From assembly GCF_900167555.1 (NCBI RefSeq), contig NZ_FUYF01000009.1, forward strand, positions 48,015 through 112,014: DNA of 64,000 nucleotides, read 5' to 3'. Positions 44,945-53,295 of this stretch are shown here, in pieces; the stretch's first letter is position 1; each line of letters starts with the position of its first letter. The position numbers and the translations under genes are program-made. The notes beneath the pieces are model-generated. The model was not told the origin of the DNA. It did not search any database and saw only the letters and a list, made by a program, of their open reading frames with translations. Source of the stretch: Gemmiger formicilis (lineage in GTDB: Bacteria > Bacillota > Clostridia > Oscillospirales > Ruminococcaceae).

Positions 44945-45490
44945 ATGCAGTTTTGGAATAATTTTGCGGCAAAACACCCCGCCGCAGCCAAGTGGGTGCG
45001 CGAGGGCGGTCTGTTCGTCATCGTGTCGAACCTGATTACCGTGTTCAAGTATCTGCTGCTGCAATTTCTGCCCGCTGCGTTCAGCAGTCTACCGGTGGTG
45101 GATTTCGGCTGGCCCGGCGTGGATGTGACCCTGTTTGGGGAAACCTTCAAGTGGAACATCCTCGGCTACGATGCCGCCCACGGCGGTCTGCCGTACTTTT
45201 GCGCTTACATGATTGCTATGGTGATTGGTGAGTGCATCAACTTCCCGATCCAGCGCAATTTCGTGTTCCGCAGTAAGGGCAATTTAGGCAAGCAGATTGC
45301 GTGGTATGTGGTGGCTTTCTGCGTCATCACCTGCATCGTCAACTCCATCAACTGCGTATGGGTTGCCGTAGCCGGGCTGCTGGTGCCGGACTTTATTTAT
45401 AACATCGGCACGACGGTTTTGAACGGCGGCGTGTCTATGGTCATTTTCTTCTTTGTCAACAAAATCATCTTCCCCGAAAGCGGGAAGTGA
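44945..45490 (+). CDS. GtrA-family membrane protein
   Basis: 181 residues with four membrane helices. CINFPIQRNFVFRSKGN matches the GtrA signature after helix 2, and VIFFFVNKIIFP is the typical last helix end. GtrA-like proteins are associated with transfer of lipid-linked sugars across the membrane. It lies 13 bp after the GH3 gene, with TGGAGGT before ATG, so it belongs to this operon and links it to envelope glycan handling. Confidence 0.82.
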   Translation: MQFWNNFAAKHPAAAKWVREGGLFVIVSNLITVFKYLLLQFLPAAFSSLPVVDFGWPGVDVTLFGETFKWNILGYDAAHGGLPYFCAYMIAMVIGECINFPIQRNFVFRSKGNLGKQIAWYVVAFCVITCIVNSINCVWVAVAGLLVPDFIYNIGTTVLNGGVSMVIFFFVNKIIFPESGK

Positions 45491-45882
45491 TGGAGAGAAT
45501 ATCACTTTACGAGCGCCGCAGATAACGGATTGCAGTTTTGGATGATGAGCAAGCCCTGCTGATGGAATCCGTCATAGGTGGCTTGTCGCCGTGAATTGTG
45601 CACGTCTCGTAAGCAATTTGCGCTTGCTATTGACCGACTGATAATGACTGGAGTAAAAAGAGCCCGGAGGGCCTTACCAAATCGGTAAGGTTCTCCAGGC
45701 TCTTTTTTCTCGCCGGAAAGTGCATGCAAATGGGTTACACAGAATAACGATACAACACGGAAAGGAAGAAAACTCCTAATTAGACCAATTCTGAAGGCAT
45801 AAACGTAAAATGCCTGACAATCATTTCATAACCACCTGCATGGATGGTGCAGCCGAACGGGGATATATGTCTGCCTCAAGGC
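45491..45882. repeat. Gene-free interval with a dispersed ~115-bp repeat (45660-45774)
   Basis: The repeat begins with a terminator hairpin, GAGCCCGGAGGGCCTTACC with a near-complement and TTTTTT (45660-45706). It continues through the conserved GGGTTACACAGAATAA and CACGGAAAGG. A copy of about 88% identity by eye lies at 63309-63424 in the same orientation. The sequence from 45491 to 45655 has a long open frame on the minus strand with no recognised product; nothing definite is seen from 45775 to 45882. Confidence 0.8.
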
Positions 45883-47706
45883 TTATACATTCTTCACGAG
45901 CAGTGCCTGATACGGTTCCAGTTCTACATCCGCCAGCCAGACGGGCTGACCGTCTGCGGAACGGTAGCTGCCGCCCAAAGCGTCAAGACAGGCCCCGGCA
46001 GGGTACTCGGTAAAGTTGAACAGCCCCACCAGCGTTTCCTCGCCGTGCTTGCGTACCAGTGCCAGGACGCCGGGGTTGTGGGTGTCCCATGTGGTTACCC
46101 ACGCATCCGGGGCAAAGCACTCGTCTGCTCGCATTTTGCGCAGTTCTTCCATGCCCTGCCACAGCTTGTTCGGCAGCGTACCCTTTTGGGTGCGCTGTTT
46201 TGCGTTTTCCCAGTTAAACGCACTGCGGTGCAGGTTGCGGCTGTCGTCTGCCCGATTGGGGTCGGACTTATAATCCCAGCCGTTGAGCTGGGCAATCTCG
46301 TCGCCGGAGTTCAGCATCGGAAATCCCTGCAAAAATGCCATGACGCTATGCAGCATCAGGTCGCGGCGGACTGCGTAGTCCAGCGCAATCACATCGCCCG
46401 ATTCCAGCGCCTGCTCCACGCCGCACAGGCTGGCGGTGGTGCCGCAGCTGCGGGCATCGCCGGTGGCGGGGTCGTAGTTGTACAGCTCGCCCTTTGCCCA
46501 GCTTCCGGGGAAATCGCCCGCATAAAAATGGTAGAGATACTCCTTGTGCTTTTGGGGGTCAATGTCAAAACGGTTCTCAGCCGCTTCATCCAGACCCCAG
46601 CCGATATCATCGTGGCAGCGCAGATAGTTTACAAACCAGCAGTTGCCCGGCAGGGCGTGCAGGGCGTCCAGCTGTGCCTTCAGCAGGCGAGTGTCGCGGC
46701 TTGCCAAGGCAGCCCACAGGTTGACCATGGTGGACACATTGTAAAGCATGTGACATTCCGGCTTTTCGGGTGTGCCAAAGTACGCCGCCAGCTCCTTGGG
46801 CGCCATGACCACTTCGCCCTTGAGGATGACCGCGGGGCAGACACATTCCAGCACCATGCGCAGCATCCGCACGATGGTATGTACCTGCGGTAAATTGCGG
46901 CAGGTCGTGCCAAGCTGCTTCCAAATGTAAGGCACTGCGTCAATGCGGAACACCTCCACACCCAGATTGGCCAGATGCAGAATACTTTTGGTCATGTCCA
47001 CGAACACCGCCGGGTTTGCGTAGTTCAGATCCCACTGGTAGTCGTGGAAGGTGGTCAGCACCCACTTGTGCATCTCCCCGCACCAGGTAAAGTTGCCGGG
47101 CGCGGTGTTGGGAAATACCTGCGGCACGGTCTGCTCGTACTGGTCCGGGATGGTGCGGTCATCAAACAGGTGGTAGTAGGCTTGAAACCACGGGTCGCCC
47201 GCCTTGGCCGCCATGGCCCAGCGGTGGGTGCTGGCAGTATGGTTCATAACAAAATCCAGACACAGGCTGATGCCGACCTTGCGCAGTTCGCGGGTCAGAT
47301 TTTCGAGGTCTTTATTCGTGCCGAGAGCCGGGTCCACGGTATCGAAATCCTCCACCGCATAGCCGCCATCGTTGTGCGGGTGGGGCATCTGCAGTAAAGG
47401 CATCAGGTGCAGATAGGTCAGCTTTTGCTCCTTGAAATAGGGCAGCTTCTTTGCCAATTCTTTCAAATTTCCGGCAAATAGGTCGGTGTACATCGTCATG
47501 CCGAACATATTGCCCCGCTTGTACCAGTTCGGGTCGGCGGCACGGGCTTTGTCCAGCGCCTTCAGCTCGGCGCTGCGGGCGTCGTAGGCATCTGCCATCT
47601 CCCGTTCCAGAACCTCCAACCCTTCCCGGTTGTTGTACAGCTCCATGAACAGCCATTCCAGCTCGTCCTTATGGCGGGCAAATCGTGCGGAAAATTCCTG
47701 CGCCAT
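45883..47706 (-). CDS. GH13 amylosucrase-like enzyme
   Basis: 607 residues with no signal peptide. The all-helical N-terminus is followed by the GH13 barrel: LPYFKEQKLTYLHLMPLLQ, DFVMNHTASTHRW (region II start), nucleophile aspartate in VEVFRIDAVPYIW near 256, acid/base glutamate in LKGEVVMAP, and histidine-aspartate in YLRCHDDIGWGLD. The N-terminal helical domain, length and HNDGGYAVEDF loop point to subfamily 4 (amylosucrase), which polymerises glucose from sucrose and releases fructose. Sucrose hydrolysis is an alternative. A fructokinase gene precedes it by 3 bp, ready to use the fructose. Confidence 0.85.
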   Translation of the reverse strand: MAQEFSARFARHKDELEWLFMELYNNREGLEVLEREMADAYDARSAELKALDKARAADPNWYKRGNMFGMTMYTDLFAGNLKELAKKLPYFKEQKLTYLHLMPLLQMPHPHNDGGYAVEDFDTVDPALGTNKDLENLTRELRKVGISLCLDFVMNHTASTHRWAMAAKAGDPWFQAYYHLFDDRTIPDQYEQTVPQVFPNTAPGNFTWCGEMHKWVLTTFHDYQWDLNYANPAVFVDMTKSILHLANLGVEVFRIDAVPYIWKQLGTTCRNLPQVHTIVRMLRMVLECVCPAVILKGEVVMAPKELAAYFGTPEKPECHMLYNVSTMVNLWAALASRDTRLLKAQLDALHALPGNCWFVNYLRCHDDIGWGLDEAAENRFDIDPQKHKEYLYHFYAGDFPGSWAKGELYNYDPATGDARSCGTTASLCGVEQALESGDVIALDYAVRRDLMLHSVMAFLQGFPMLNSGDEIAQLNGWDYKSDPNRADDSRNLHRSAFNWENAKQRTQKGTLPNKLWQGMEELRKMRADECFAPDAWVTTWDTHNPGVLALVRKHGEETLVGLFNFTEYPAGACLDALGGSYRSADGQPVWLADVELEPYQALLVKNV

Positions 47707-47709
47707 GGG

Positions 47710-48642
47710 TCAGCCCTCCACTTCTGTCAGGGTGGGCATGGCGGGGATGGCACCGCGGCGGCTGGTGGTGATGCTGGCCGCTTTGTTGGCAAAAGCCAGA
47801 ATGCTTTCCAATTTGTCCGCCGTCAGGGAGTTCAAATCCTCCTTGCACAGCTTGGACAGCACTGCCCCAAAGAAGGTGTCGCCTGCACCGTTGGTGTCAC
47901 CCACCTTGCAGGGAACACCGGCTACATGACCGGTTTTCTCTCCAAAGCGGTAGAACACACCGTTTGCACCCAAGGTGACAAAAATCAGCCGAATGCCGTT
48001 TTGTGCCAGCTGCGCCGTACCGTTTTCGCAGTCGGTGGTGCTGGTCAGCAGGGGCAGCTCCTCGTCCGAAACCTTCAGGATATCCACCAGCGGCAGGGGA
48101 GCTTTCATCTGTGCAATCGCTTCTTCCTCGCTGTGCCAAAGGTTGGCGCGGTAGTTGGGGTCGTAGGTGATGATTGCCCCCAGCTTTTTGGCACGGGCGG
48201 CGGCGTCCAACGTGGCGGTGCGGGCGGGGTCGGCGGTCAGACTGACCGAGCCGAAATGCACGATTTTGGCTGCATTCAGGGCTTCCTCCGGAATGTCCTC
48301 TTTGCGCAGCATCACATCGGCGTTGGCACTGCGGTAGAAGCTGAAATCCCGCTCACCGGAGGCATCCACCGACACGACTGCCATGGTGGTGGGGTGGTCG
48401 GCATCGGTGACCATATAGCGGGTGTCTACCTTGTTTTCCTGCAAAACCTCGGTCAGATAGCGGCCAAAGGCATCCTCGCCAACCTTGCCGATAAAGGTAG
48501 TCTGTGCGCCCAACTTGGCGGCGGCAACCGCCAGATTGGCGGGGGCACCGCCGGGGTTTGCCGCAAACTGCGGAATGCCGCGCTCATCCCTGCCGGTCTG
48601 GGTCAGGTCGATCAAAACTTCACCAATCGTTACAATATCCAT
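47710..48642 (-). CDS. Fructokinase (PfkB family)
   Basis: 310 residues. PGGAPANLAVAAAKLG and FIGKVGEDAFG in the N-terminal half are PfkB signature 1. VGDTNGAGDTFFGAVLSKL is signature 2, with the catalytic aspartate in GAGDTF. The sucrose context and N-terminal TIGEVLIDLTQ indicate fructokinase (ScrK-like), which phosphorylates fructose freed by the GH13 or GH32 enzyme. AAGGAGAGA precedes the start. Confidence 0.9.
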   Translation of the reverse strand: MDIVTIGEVLIDLTQTGRDERGIPQFAANPGGAPANLAVAAAKLGAQTTFIGKVGEDAFGRYLTEVLQENKVDTRYMVTDADHPTTMAVVSVDASGERDFSFYRSANADVMLRKEDIPEEALNAAKIVHFGSVSLTADPARTATLDAAARAKKLGAIITYDPNYRANLWHSEEEAIAQMKAPLPLVDILKVSDEELPLLTSTTDCENGTAQLAQNGIRLIFVTLGANGVFYRFGEKTGHVAGVPCKVGDTNGAGDTFFGAVLSKLCKEDLNSLTADKLESILAFANKAASITTSRRGAIPAMPTLTEVEG

Positions 48643-48689
48643 GTGTATCTCTCCTTGCTGAATGTATCGAACAAAAAGAAGCAGCTTTA

Positions 48690-49304
48690 CTACTTCAAAA
48701 GATAACGAATATAGGCAGCTGCGCGCTCCGGATGCGGTGCATTTGCAATGACACCGAGGTAAACGGATCCCTCGAAACCGGCTTGTGCTATGAGGGGTGT
48801 GTCGGAAATATCCAGCGTTACGCCATCGGCAGACAATTCATCCAAGCTGCTGAAATCTGCATCCAGTGTACGCAGATCAAGAAAATACTCTTCGTCTTGC
48901 AGTTGATCTCGCGCAGCGGTGTCCATTAGAATAACATCTAATTGCTGTGCGCTGACAGCAGCCAGCAGCTTCAGCTCAGAGGCATAGACATATTGTTCAT
49001 CTGCATTGGCAGTTTCATTTATAATCAGCCCGGTCAGCAGATTGACCTGCTGCTTTTTTGTCAGATGCGCATCTTGGGCAAAGCCGTCAGTAAGCTGCCC
49101 GGTCAAATCAGAACCGGCTGAAATGTTCACAAGGCTAACGTACAATACAGCTTCTTTTTTGGTGAAATGCCGATAAGCGGCATATCCGAAAATGTACAAA
49201 ACGATTAAAACTCCTATGATGGGGAGTTTGTAGTATGCCCAAATGTGTTCCCATCTTTTGCGCCCATGCAGAGCGCGCAGGGTGGCAAGATCAGCACTCT
49301 TCAT
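48690..49304 (-). CDS. Single-pass membrane protein of unknown function
   Basis: 204 residues. The start MKSADLATL is chosen because GAGGA lies 8 bp upstream; an earlier ATG is possible. A short basic cytoplasmic end and one helix (about 25-42, KLPIIGVLIVLYIFGYAAY) are followed by about 150 extracellular residues with mixed alpha/beta character (DVILMDTAARDQL, LGVIANAPHPERAAAYIRYL). Parts look like a small ligand-binding fold, but no family is recognised. It overlaps the YesL gene by 14 bp and sits between it and the fructokinase, so it belongs to the sugar operon and may help the importer. Confidence 0.65.
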   Translation of the reverse strand: MKSADLATLRALHGRKRWEHIWAYYKLPIIGVLIVLYIFGYAAYRHFTKKEAVLYVSLVNISAGSDLTGQLTDGFAQDAHLTKKQQVNLLTGLIINETANADEQYVYASELKLLAAVSAQQLDVILMDTAARDQLQDEEYFLDLRTLDADFSSLDELSADGVTLDISDTPLIAQAGFEGSVYLGVIANAPHPERAAAYIRYLLK

Positions 49305-49935
49305 CGTGCGATTCCTCATCTGCCGCATCGGGATCTCCGCCGATAAGATGAATGATTTTTACCAAGAGGAAAGAACATAGCATGGCACACAAGCCCATTC
49401 CCAAAAGAAAGGCGGGCGCGAATACGCAAACTGTGATCCACCCCATGACAGCGTAGATGAACGCCATCAGCAGGGTGCAGAACAAATAGCGAACTCCGAC
49501 GGCAAAGGAGGTCCTTAAAATGCCAAACGTCGCATTTTCAAAACGTGCCAGCAGGGGAAATGCGTAGAGCAGTACAATGGCGTACAGCACGGCAGCACCG
49601 ATCACCAGCGCTGTCAAAATCGTCCAGAATGCACTGGTGTTCCAAAGACGGCTCAACACGAAGCCGTCGACGCCCAAAAAGCAGCCAAGTGCCAGCAGGA
49701 TAAGCCACAGCTTTGTGGCAGGCTTGAAATTGCTGCGAAACGCACGGAAGAACATACGGGTAAGACCCTCATCACGATCCTCAGCCATTTTCAATGTGCA
49801 GTAAAACAGCGCCGTAGTGGAGGCGCCAATCGTAAAAATCGGCAGGCTGCATATAAGCCACAAAATGTTCAGATAGGCGCTGTATGTCAGCTTTGTCAGC
49901 ACAGAAAACCACGGTTTGTCCCACAGGTCACGCAT
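49291..49935 (-). CDS. DUF624/YesL-family membrane protein
   Basis: 214 residues with about five hydrophobic helices. KPWFSVLTKLTYSAYLNILW and CSLPIFTIGASTTALFYC are characteristic of YesL proteins, which accompany carbohydrate ABC importers of the LplB/YtcP type; their task is unclear. The ATG at 49935 has AGAGG upstream; a GTG at 49965 inside lacI lacks a site. It sits directly behind lacI. Confidence 0.85.
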   Translation of the reverse strand: MRDLWDKPWFSVLTKLTYSAYLNILWLICSLPIFTIGASTTALFYCTLKMAEDRDEGLTRMFFRAFRSNFKPATKLWLILLALGCFLGVDGFVLSRLWNTSAFWTILTALVIGAAVLYAIVLLYAFPLLARFENATFGILRTSFAVGVRYLFCTLLMAFIYAVMGWITVCVFAPAFLLGMGLCAMLCSFLLVKIIHLIGGDPDAADEESHDEEC

Positions 49936-49945
49936 ACTGTACCTC

Positions 49946-50998
49946 TCAATCTCCTGTGGATTCACGCAGGATCAGATTCGTTTCCGTATAAACAGTCCGA
50001 TAATTCAGCGAGGGCTCCTCAATACGGGTCATAAGCAGATTGGCGGCGGCATACCCCATGATTTGCCCGTGAATATGAATGGATGTCAGCCGAGGTGAAA
50101 AATACGATGCCTCTTGGCTGTCATCAAATCCGCAAATCCAGATGTCATCCGGAACGGAATAGCCAAGACGATGCAAGGCGTTGATAAGATCCATTGCTAT
50201 AAAATCATTGGCGCAGATAAAAGCGTCCGGCATGGTCGGGCAACCGCGCAGCGACTGATACAGATACTCTGAATAGTTTGGCTGTGCTTTTTGCGTTGCG
50301 CAGGTCGGCCAGTCGGTTGCCATACCAAAATGCTCGGCTGCATCTTTGTAAGCCAGGTAACGTTCATGAAAAGACTGGCAGTGTTCTTTATCCCCGGCAA
50401 AGGCGATACGTTTTCGTCCGCGCTGTGCCATCTGCGCCATCATGTTCTGAATTTCGATACGGTTTTCCATATACAGCCGATCAGCCTGCAGCGGAGGGCG
50501 CATTTCCATCACGGGTGTGTCCACAAAAAGAAGCGGAATGCCCAGCGTACAAAGCATCTGGGCGTAATCATAGTCAAATACTTCAAAGCAGATGATGCCT
50601 GCCGTGTGCTCTGTGTTTAAGGAAGACGGCAGCTCCTTTGCAGCCAGCTCAGCGGGCGAAATGCGGTGGATCGTCATACAGGCGTGAAGATGCTGAAGCT
50701 CTGATTGAAAGCGATCCAACATCATTGCGGCAAAGTGGGAGTTATTCAAAAAACGGGTTGTCAGTATGGCAATTTCCCGCTTATCGACGGGGAGAATGGA
50801 AGCATCCCCGGCGTTGCTGTTTCCATCAAATACCGGAAGGTAGGAAAATTGCTTGTATCCCATTTCGGCAGCCTTGCGCAGGATCTTCTCCCGTGTGGCA
50901 TCGGCCAGAACGCCGGTGTTGTTGATAGCCTTGGAAACCGTATTGCGGGAGAGCTGAAGCTCGTTGGCAATATCCTGAATGGTGACTTTGGTAGACAT
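49946..50998 (-). CDS. LacI-family transcriptional regulator
   Basis: 350 residues. The N-terminal helix-turn-helix and hinge are TIQDIANELQLSRNTVSKAI followed by REKILRKAAEMGY. The rest is a periplasmic-binding-protein-like sensor domain with DAFICANDFIAMDLINALHR. An upstream in-frame ATG at 51127 would lie in the promoter, so 50998 is the start. It very likely controls the divergent sucrose operons. The perfect palindrome GTGCATATGCAC lies between its own -35 and -10 boxes. Confidence 0.92.
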   Translation of the reverse strand: MSTKVTIQDIANELQLSRNTVSKAINNTGVLADATREKILRKAAEMGYKQFSYLPVFDGNSNAGDASILPVDKREIAILTTRFLNNSHFAAMMLDRFQSELQHLHACMTIHRISPAELAAKELPSSLNTEHTAGIICFEVFDYDYAQMLCTLGIPLLFVDTPVMEMRPPLQADRLYMENRIEIQNMMAQMAQRGRKRIAFAGDKEHCQSFHERYLAYKDAAEHFGMATDWPTCATQKAQPNYSEYLYQSLRGCPTMPDAFICANDFIAMDLINALHRLGYSVPDDIWICGFDDSQEASYFSPRLTSIHIHGQIMGYAAANLLMTRIEEPSLNYRTVYTETNLILRESTGD

Positions 50999-51098
50999 GG
51001 TCTGCCTCGATTCTGTACACTCTATAAGTAAGAAATGTACTTTAATAAATATATTCTGTAGGTATCTCCGTCCGGGAGATTCCTGTGTTTCTGATACC

Positions 51099-51127
51099 AG
51101 TATAGTGCATATGCACAAATTAGTCAA
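51099..51127 (-). promoter_or_regulatory. lacI promoter with internal operator
   Basis: On the minus strand TTGACT (51127-51122) and TATACT (51104-51099) are separated by 17 bp. The spacer contains the perfect 12-bp palindrome GTGCATATGCAC (51105-51116), placed to block RNA polymerase. This predicts autorepression. Confidence 0.8.
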
Positions 51128-51176
51128 ATGTAAAAACGCAAATCAGCATATTGCACATTCGCACGCACTGGTTTTT

Positions 51177-51256
51177 GTGCAGCTGCACGAATGTACCGTA
51201 ATTCGCTTAAAAACGAGGAAAACGCCATTGACTTTTGCGATTGGTGATGGTATAAA
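51177..51256 (+). promoter_or_regulatory. Promoter of the sucrose importer operon with upstream LacI operator
   Basis: TTGACT (51228-51233) and TATAAA (51251-51256) are 17 bp apart. A second perfect palindrome, GTGCAGCTGCAC (51177-51188), lies 40 bp upstream of the -35 box. The two palindromes are 72 bp apart start to start, so looping between them is possible. The leader to 51372 is about 110 nt. Confidence 0.75.
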
Positions 51257-51371
51257 TAAATCACAGGGTTTTACAAATGCACCATTCAAGGGGGTCTGAG
51301 CAGAACATGTTGTGCAAATGTAAAACAAGGAAGAAACGGTACAATGAAATCAAAAAGGAGGAGAATGATTC

Positions 51372-52319
51372 ATGAAACCAAAGTCAGTTGCACCCCAAAG
51401 CGCGGTCATGGCGGTTGACCGTAAACTGCATAATACATGGGTGTACATTAAGCGTCATTGGCAGCTCTACCTGCTATTTCTGATGCCGGCTGTATTGCTG
51501 ACCCTTGTATTCCGCTACATTCCTATGGGCGGCGTACTGATTGCCTTCCAAAAATACAACCCGTTCAAGGGCATCTGGGGCAGCGAATGGGTCGGGTTCA
51601 AGAACTTTTCGCGGTTCCTGTCCTCGCCGGATTTCATGCGGTATTTGATCAACACCTTGAAACTGAGCGTCTATGGCTTGCTGTGGGGCTTTCCCATTCC
51701 GATTTTGTTGGCCTTCCTGCTCAACCGCATTAAAAGCAATAAGATCAAGCAGAAGGTACAGCTTGTCCTGTATATGCCCAACTTTATTTCCGTGATCGTG
51801 CTGTGCGGTATCGTGCGCGTTCTGCTGTCTGTCACAGGTCCTGTAAATGGGCTGTTTCATACCGGCATCAACTTTATGACATTGCCGGAGGCTTTCCGCC
51901 CGATTTACATCATCAGCGGAATCTGGCAGGGCGCGGGTTGGTCCTCCATTATGTACACAGCCGCGCTTTCCAACGCCAGCCAGGAGCTGAAAGAAGCCGC
52001 CATGCTGGACGGCGCGAACCTGATTCAGCAAATACGAACCGTTGAATGGCCCGCCATCAAGGATATGGTCGTGATTCAGTTCATCCTGCAGGCAGGCAAC
52101 ATTATGAGCATCGGCTTTGAAAAAGCCTACGCACTGCAAACGGATCTGAACCTGAATTCGGCAGAAATCATCGCCACTTATGTGTATAAAAAAGGCCTGT
52201 TAGACGGTGATTACAGCTTTTCGACAGCAGTCGGTCTGTTCAACACAGTTATCAATGTCATATTGCTTATCGCTGTAAACAAAGTCGTTGCCAAGATGAA
52301 CGATGGGCAAGGCTTGTAA
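51372..52319 (+). CDS. Carbohydrate ABC transporter permease (LplB type)
   Basis: 315 residues with six membrane helices. FRYIPMGGVLIAFQKYNPF is typical of LplB/YteP proteins, and the ATPase-contact loop is EAAMLDGANLIQQIRTVEWP. It forms a heterodimer with the next permease. AAAAGGAGGAG precedes the ATG. Confidence 0.92.
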   Translation: MKPKSVAPQSAVMAVDRKLHNTWVYIKRHWQLYLLFLMPAVLLTLVFRYIPMGGVLIAFQKYNPFKGIWGSEWVGFKNFSRFLSSPDFMRYLINTLKLSVYGLLWGFPIPILLAFLLNRIKSNKIKQKVQLVLYMPNFISVIVLCGIVRVLLSVTGPVNGLFHTGINFMTLPEAFRPIYIISGIWQGAGWSSIMYTAALSNASQELKEAAMLDGANLIQQIRTVEWPAIKDMVVIQFILQAGNIMSIGFEKAYALQTDLNLNSAEIIATYVYKKGLLDGDYSFSTAVGLFNTVINVILLIAVNKVVAKMNDGQGL

Positions 52320-52332
52320 GGAGGTGCCCGCT

Positions 52333-53235
52333 ATGTCTAAGAAAAAGTCGGGAATGCAGATCTACACCAAACAAGACAAAGCCATCCTCTACTGCGGCTA
52401 TGCACTGTTGGCTGTGTTTCTCATCGCCATTATTGTGCCGATGGTTTACATTGTGATCGCTTCGTTCATGGACCCCGTCACATTGCAAAACAAGGGCATT
52501 TCCTTTGACTTCAGCAAATGGAGCCTGGATGCCTATGAGCGCGTCATCTCGGACAAACAGATATGGGTCGGCTTCAAAAACGCTGTTCTTTATTCGGTTA
52601 TATTTACCGTCATTTCCGTTGCCGTCACGATGCTGGCAGCCTATCCGATGTCGCTGCCGGACTTCAAGGGAAAGAAATTTTTCAACACCTTATTCGTTAT
52701 CACGATGTTTTTCAACGGTGGTCTGATCCCTACCTACTTGCTCATCAACAATATCGGTCTGCTGGATTCCATGTGGGCGGTTATCCTGCCGGGTGCATTC
52801 AGCGTCTGGAATATGATCATTGCTCGTACCTACTATCAGGGGATCCCGCGTGAGCTTCGTGAGGCAGCCGATGTGGATGGTGCCAGCGAAATGCGCTACT
52901 TCTTTAATATCTTGCTGCCGGTTTGTATGCCGGTAGTGGCGGTGCTTGCTCTTTGGCAGTTTGTCGCTATGTGGAACAGCTATTTTGACGCGATGATCTA
53001 CCTGAACAGTGCCTCCAAACAGCCCCTGCAGTTGGTGCTGCGCTCTATCCTGATCCAAAGCCAGCCTGAATCCGGTATGATTGCCGATATTCAAAGCACG
53101 GCTGAACGCGCAAAAATGGCCGAGCTGCTCAAGTATGCAACCATTATCATTTCCAGCCTGCCGCTGCTGGTCATGTATCCCTTCTTCCAAAAGTATTTTG
53201 ATGCAGGCATTATGGCGGGCTCCGTCAAGGGCTGA
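52333..53235 (+). CDS. Carbohydrate ABC transporter permease (YtcP/MalG type)
   Basis: 300 residues. FMDPVTLQNKGISFDFSKWS and the EAA loop REAADVDGASEMRYFFNILL mark the second permease of LplB/YtcP importers. The ATG at 52333 follows AAGGAGG; the open frame reaches further up but overlaps the preceding gene. No ATPase gene is present, so a shared MsmK-like ATPase elsewhere must energise the importer. Confidence 0.92.
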   Translation: MSKKKSGMQIYTKQDKAILYCGYALLAVFLIAIIVPMVYIVIASFMDPVTLQNKGISFDFSKWSLDAYERVISDKQIWVGFKNAVLYSVIFTVISVAVTMLAAYPMSLPDFKGKKFFNTLFVITMFFNGGLIPTYLLINNIGLLDSMWAVILPGAFSVWNMIIARTYYQGIPRELREAADVDGASEMRYFFNILLPVCMPVVAVLALWQFVAMWNSYFDAMIYLNSASKQPLQLVLRSILIQSQPESGMIADIQSTAERAKMAELLKYATIIISSLPLLVMYPFFQKYFDAGIMAGSVKG

Positions 53236-53252
53236 TCGTTAGGAAAACTCGA

Positions 53253-53266
53253 CCGGGATTTCCCGG
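53253..53266 (+). promoter_or_regulatory. Small hairpin between permease and binding-protein genes
   Basis: CCGGG and CCCGG close over ATTT, followed by an A-rich stretch and AAGGAG. Such hairpins can protect the downstream message and raise expression of the binding protein over the permeases. Confidence 0.4.
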
Positions 53267-53295
53267 CCGCAATATTAAAAAAGGAGAAAAACGCA

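Noticed and set aside
45502..45729. A 75-codon minus-strand frame through the dispersed repeat.
   Set aside because: It starts within the terminator-bearing repeat and has no recognised similarity; coding is not supported.
47671..48705. A plus-strand frame of 344 codons over the fructokinase gene.
   Set aside because: Antisense shadow of an unmistakable PfkB gene.
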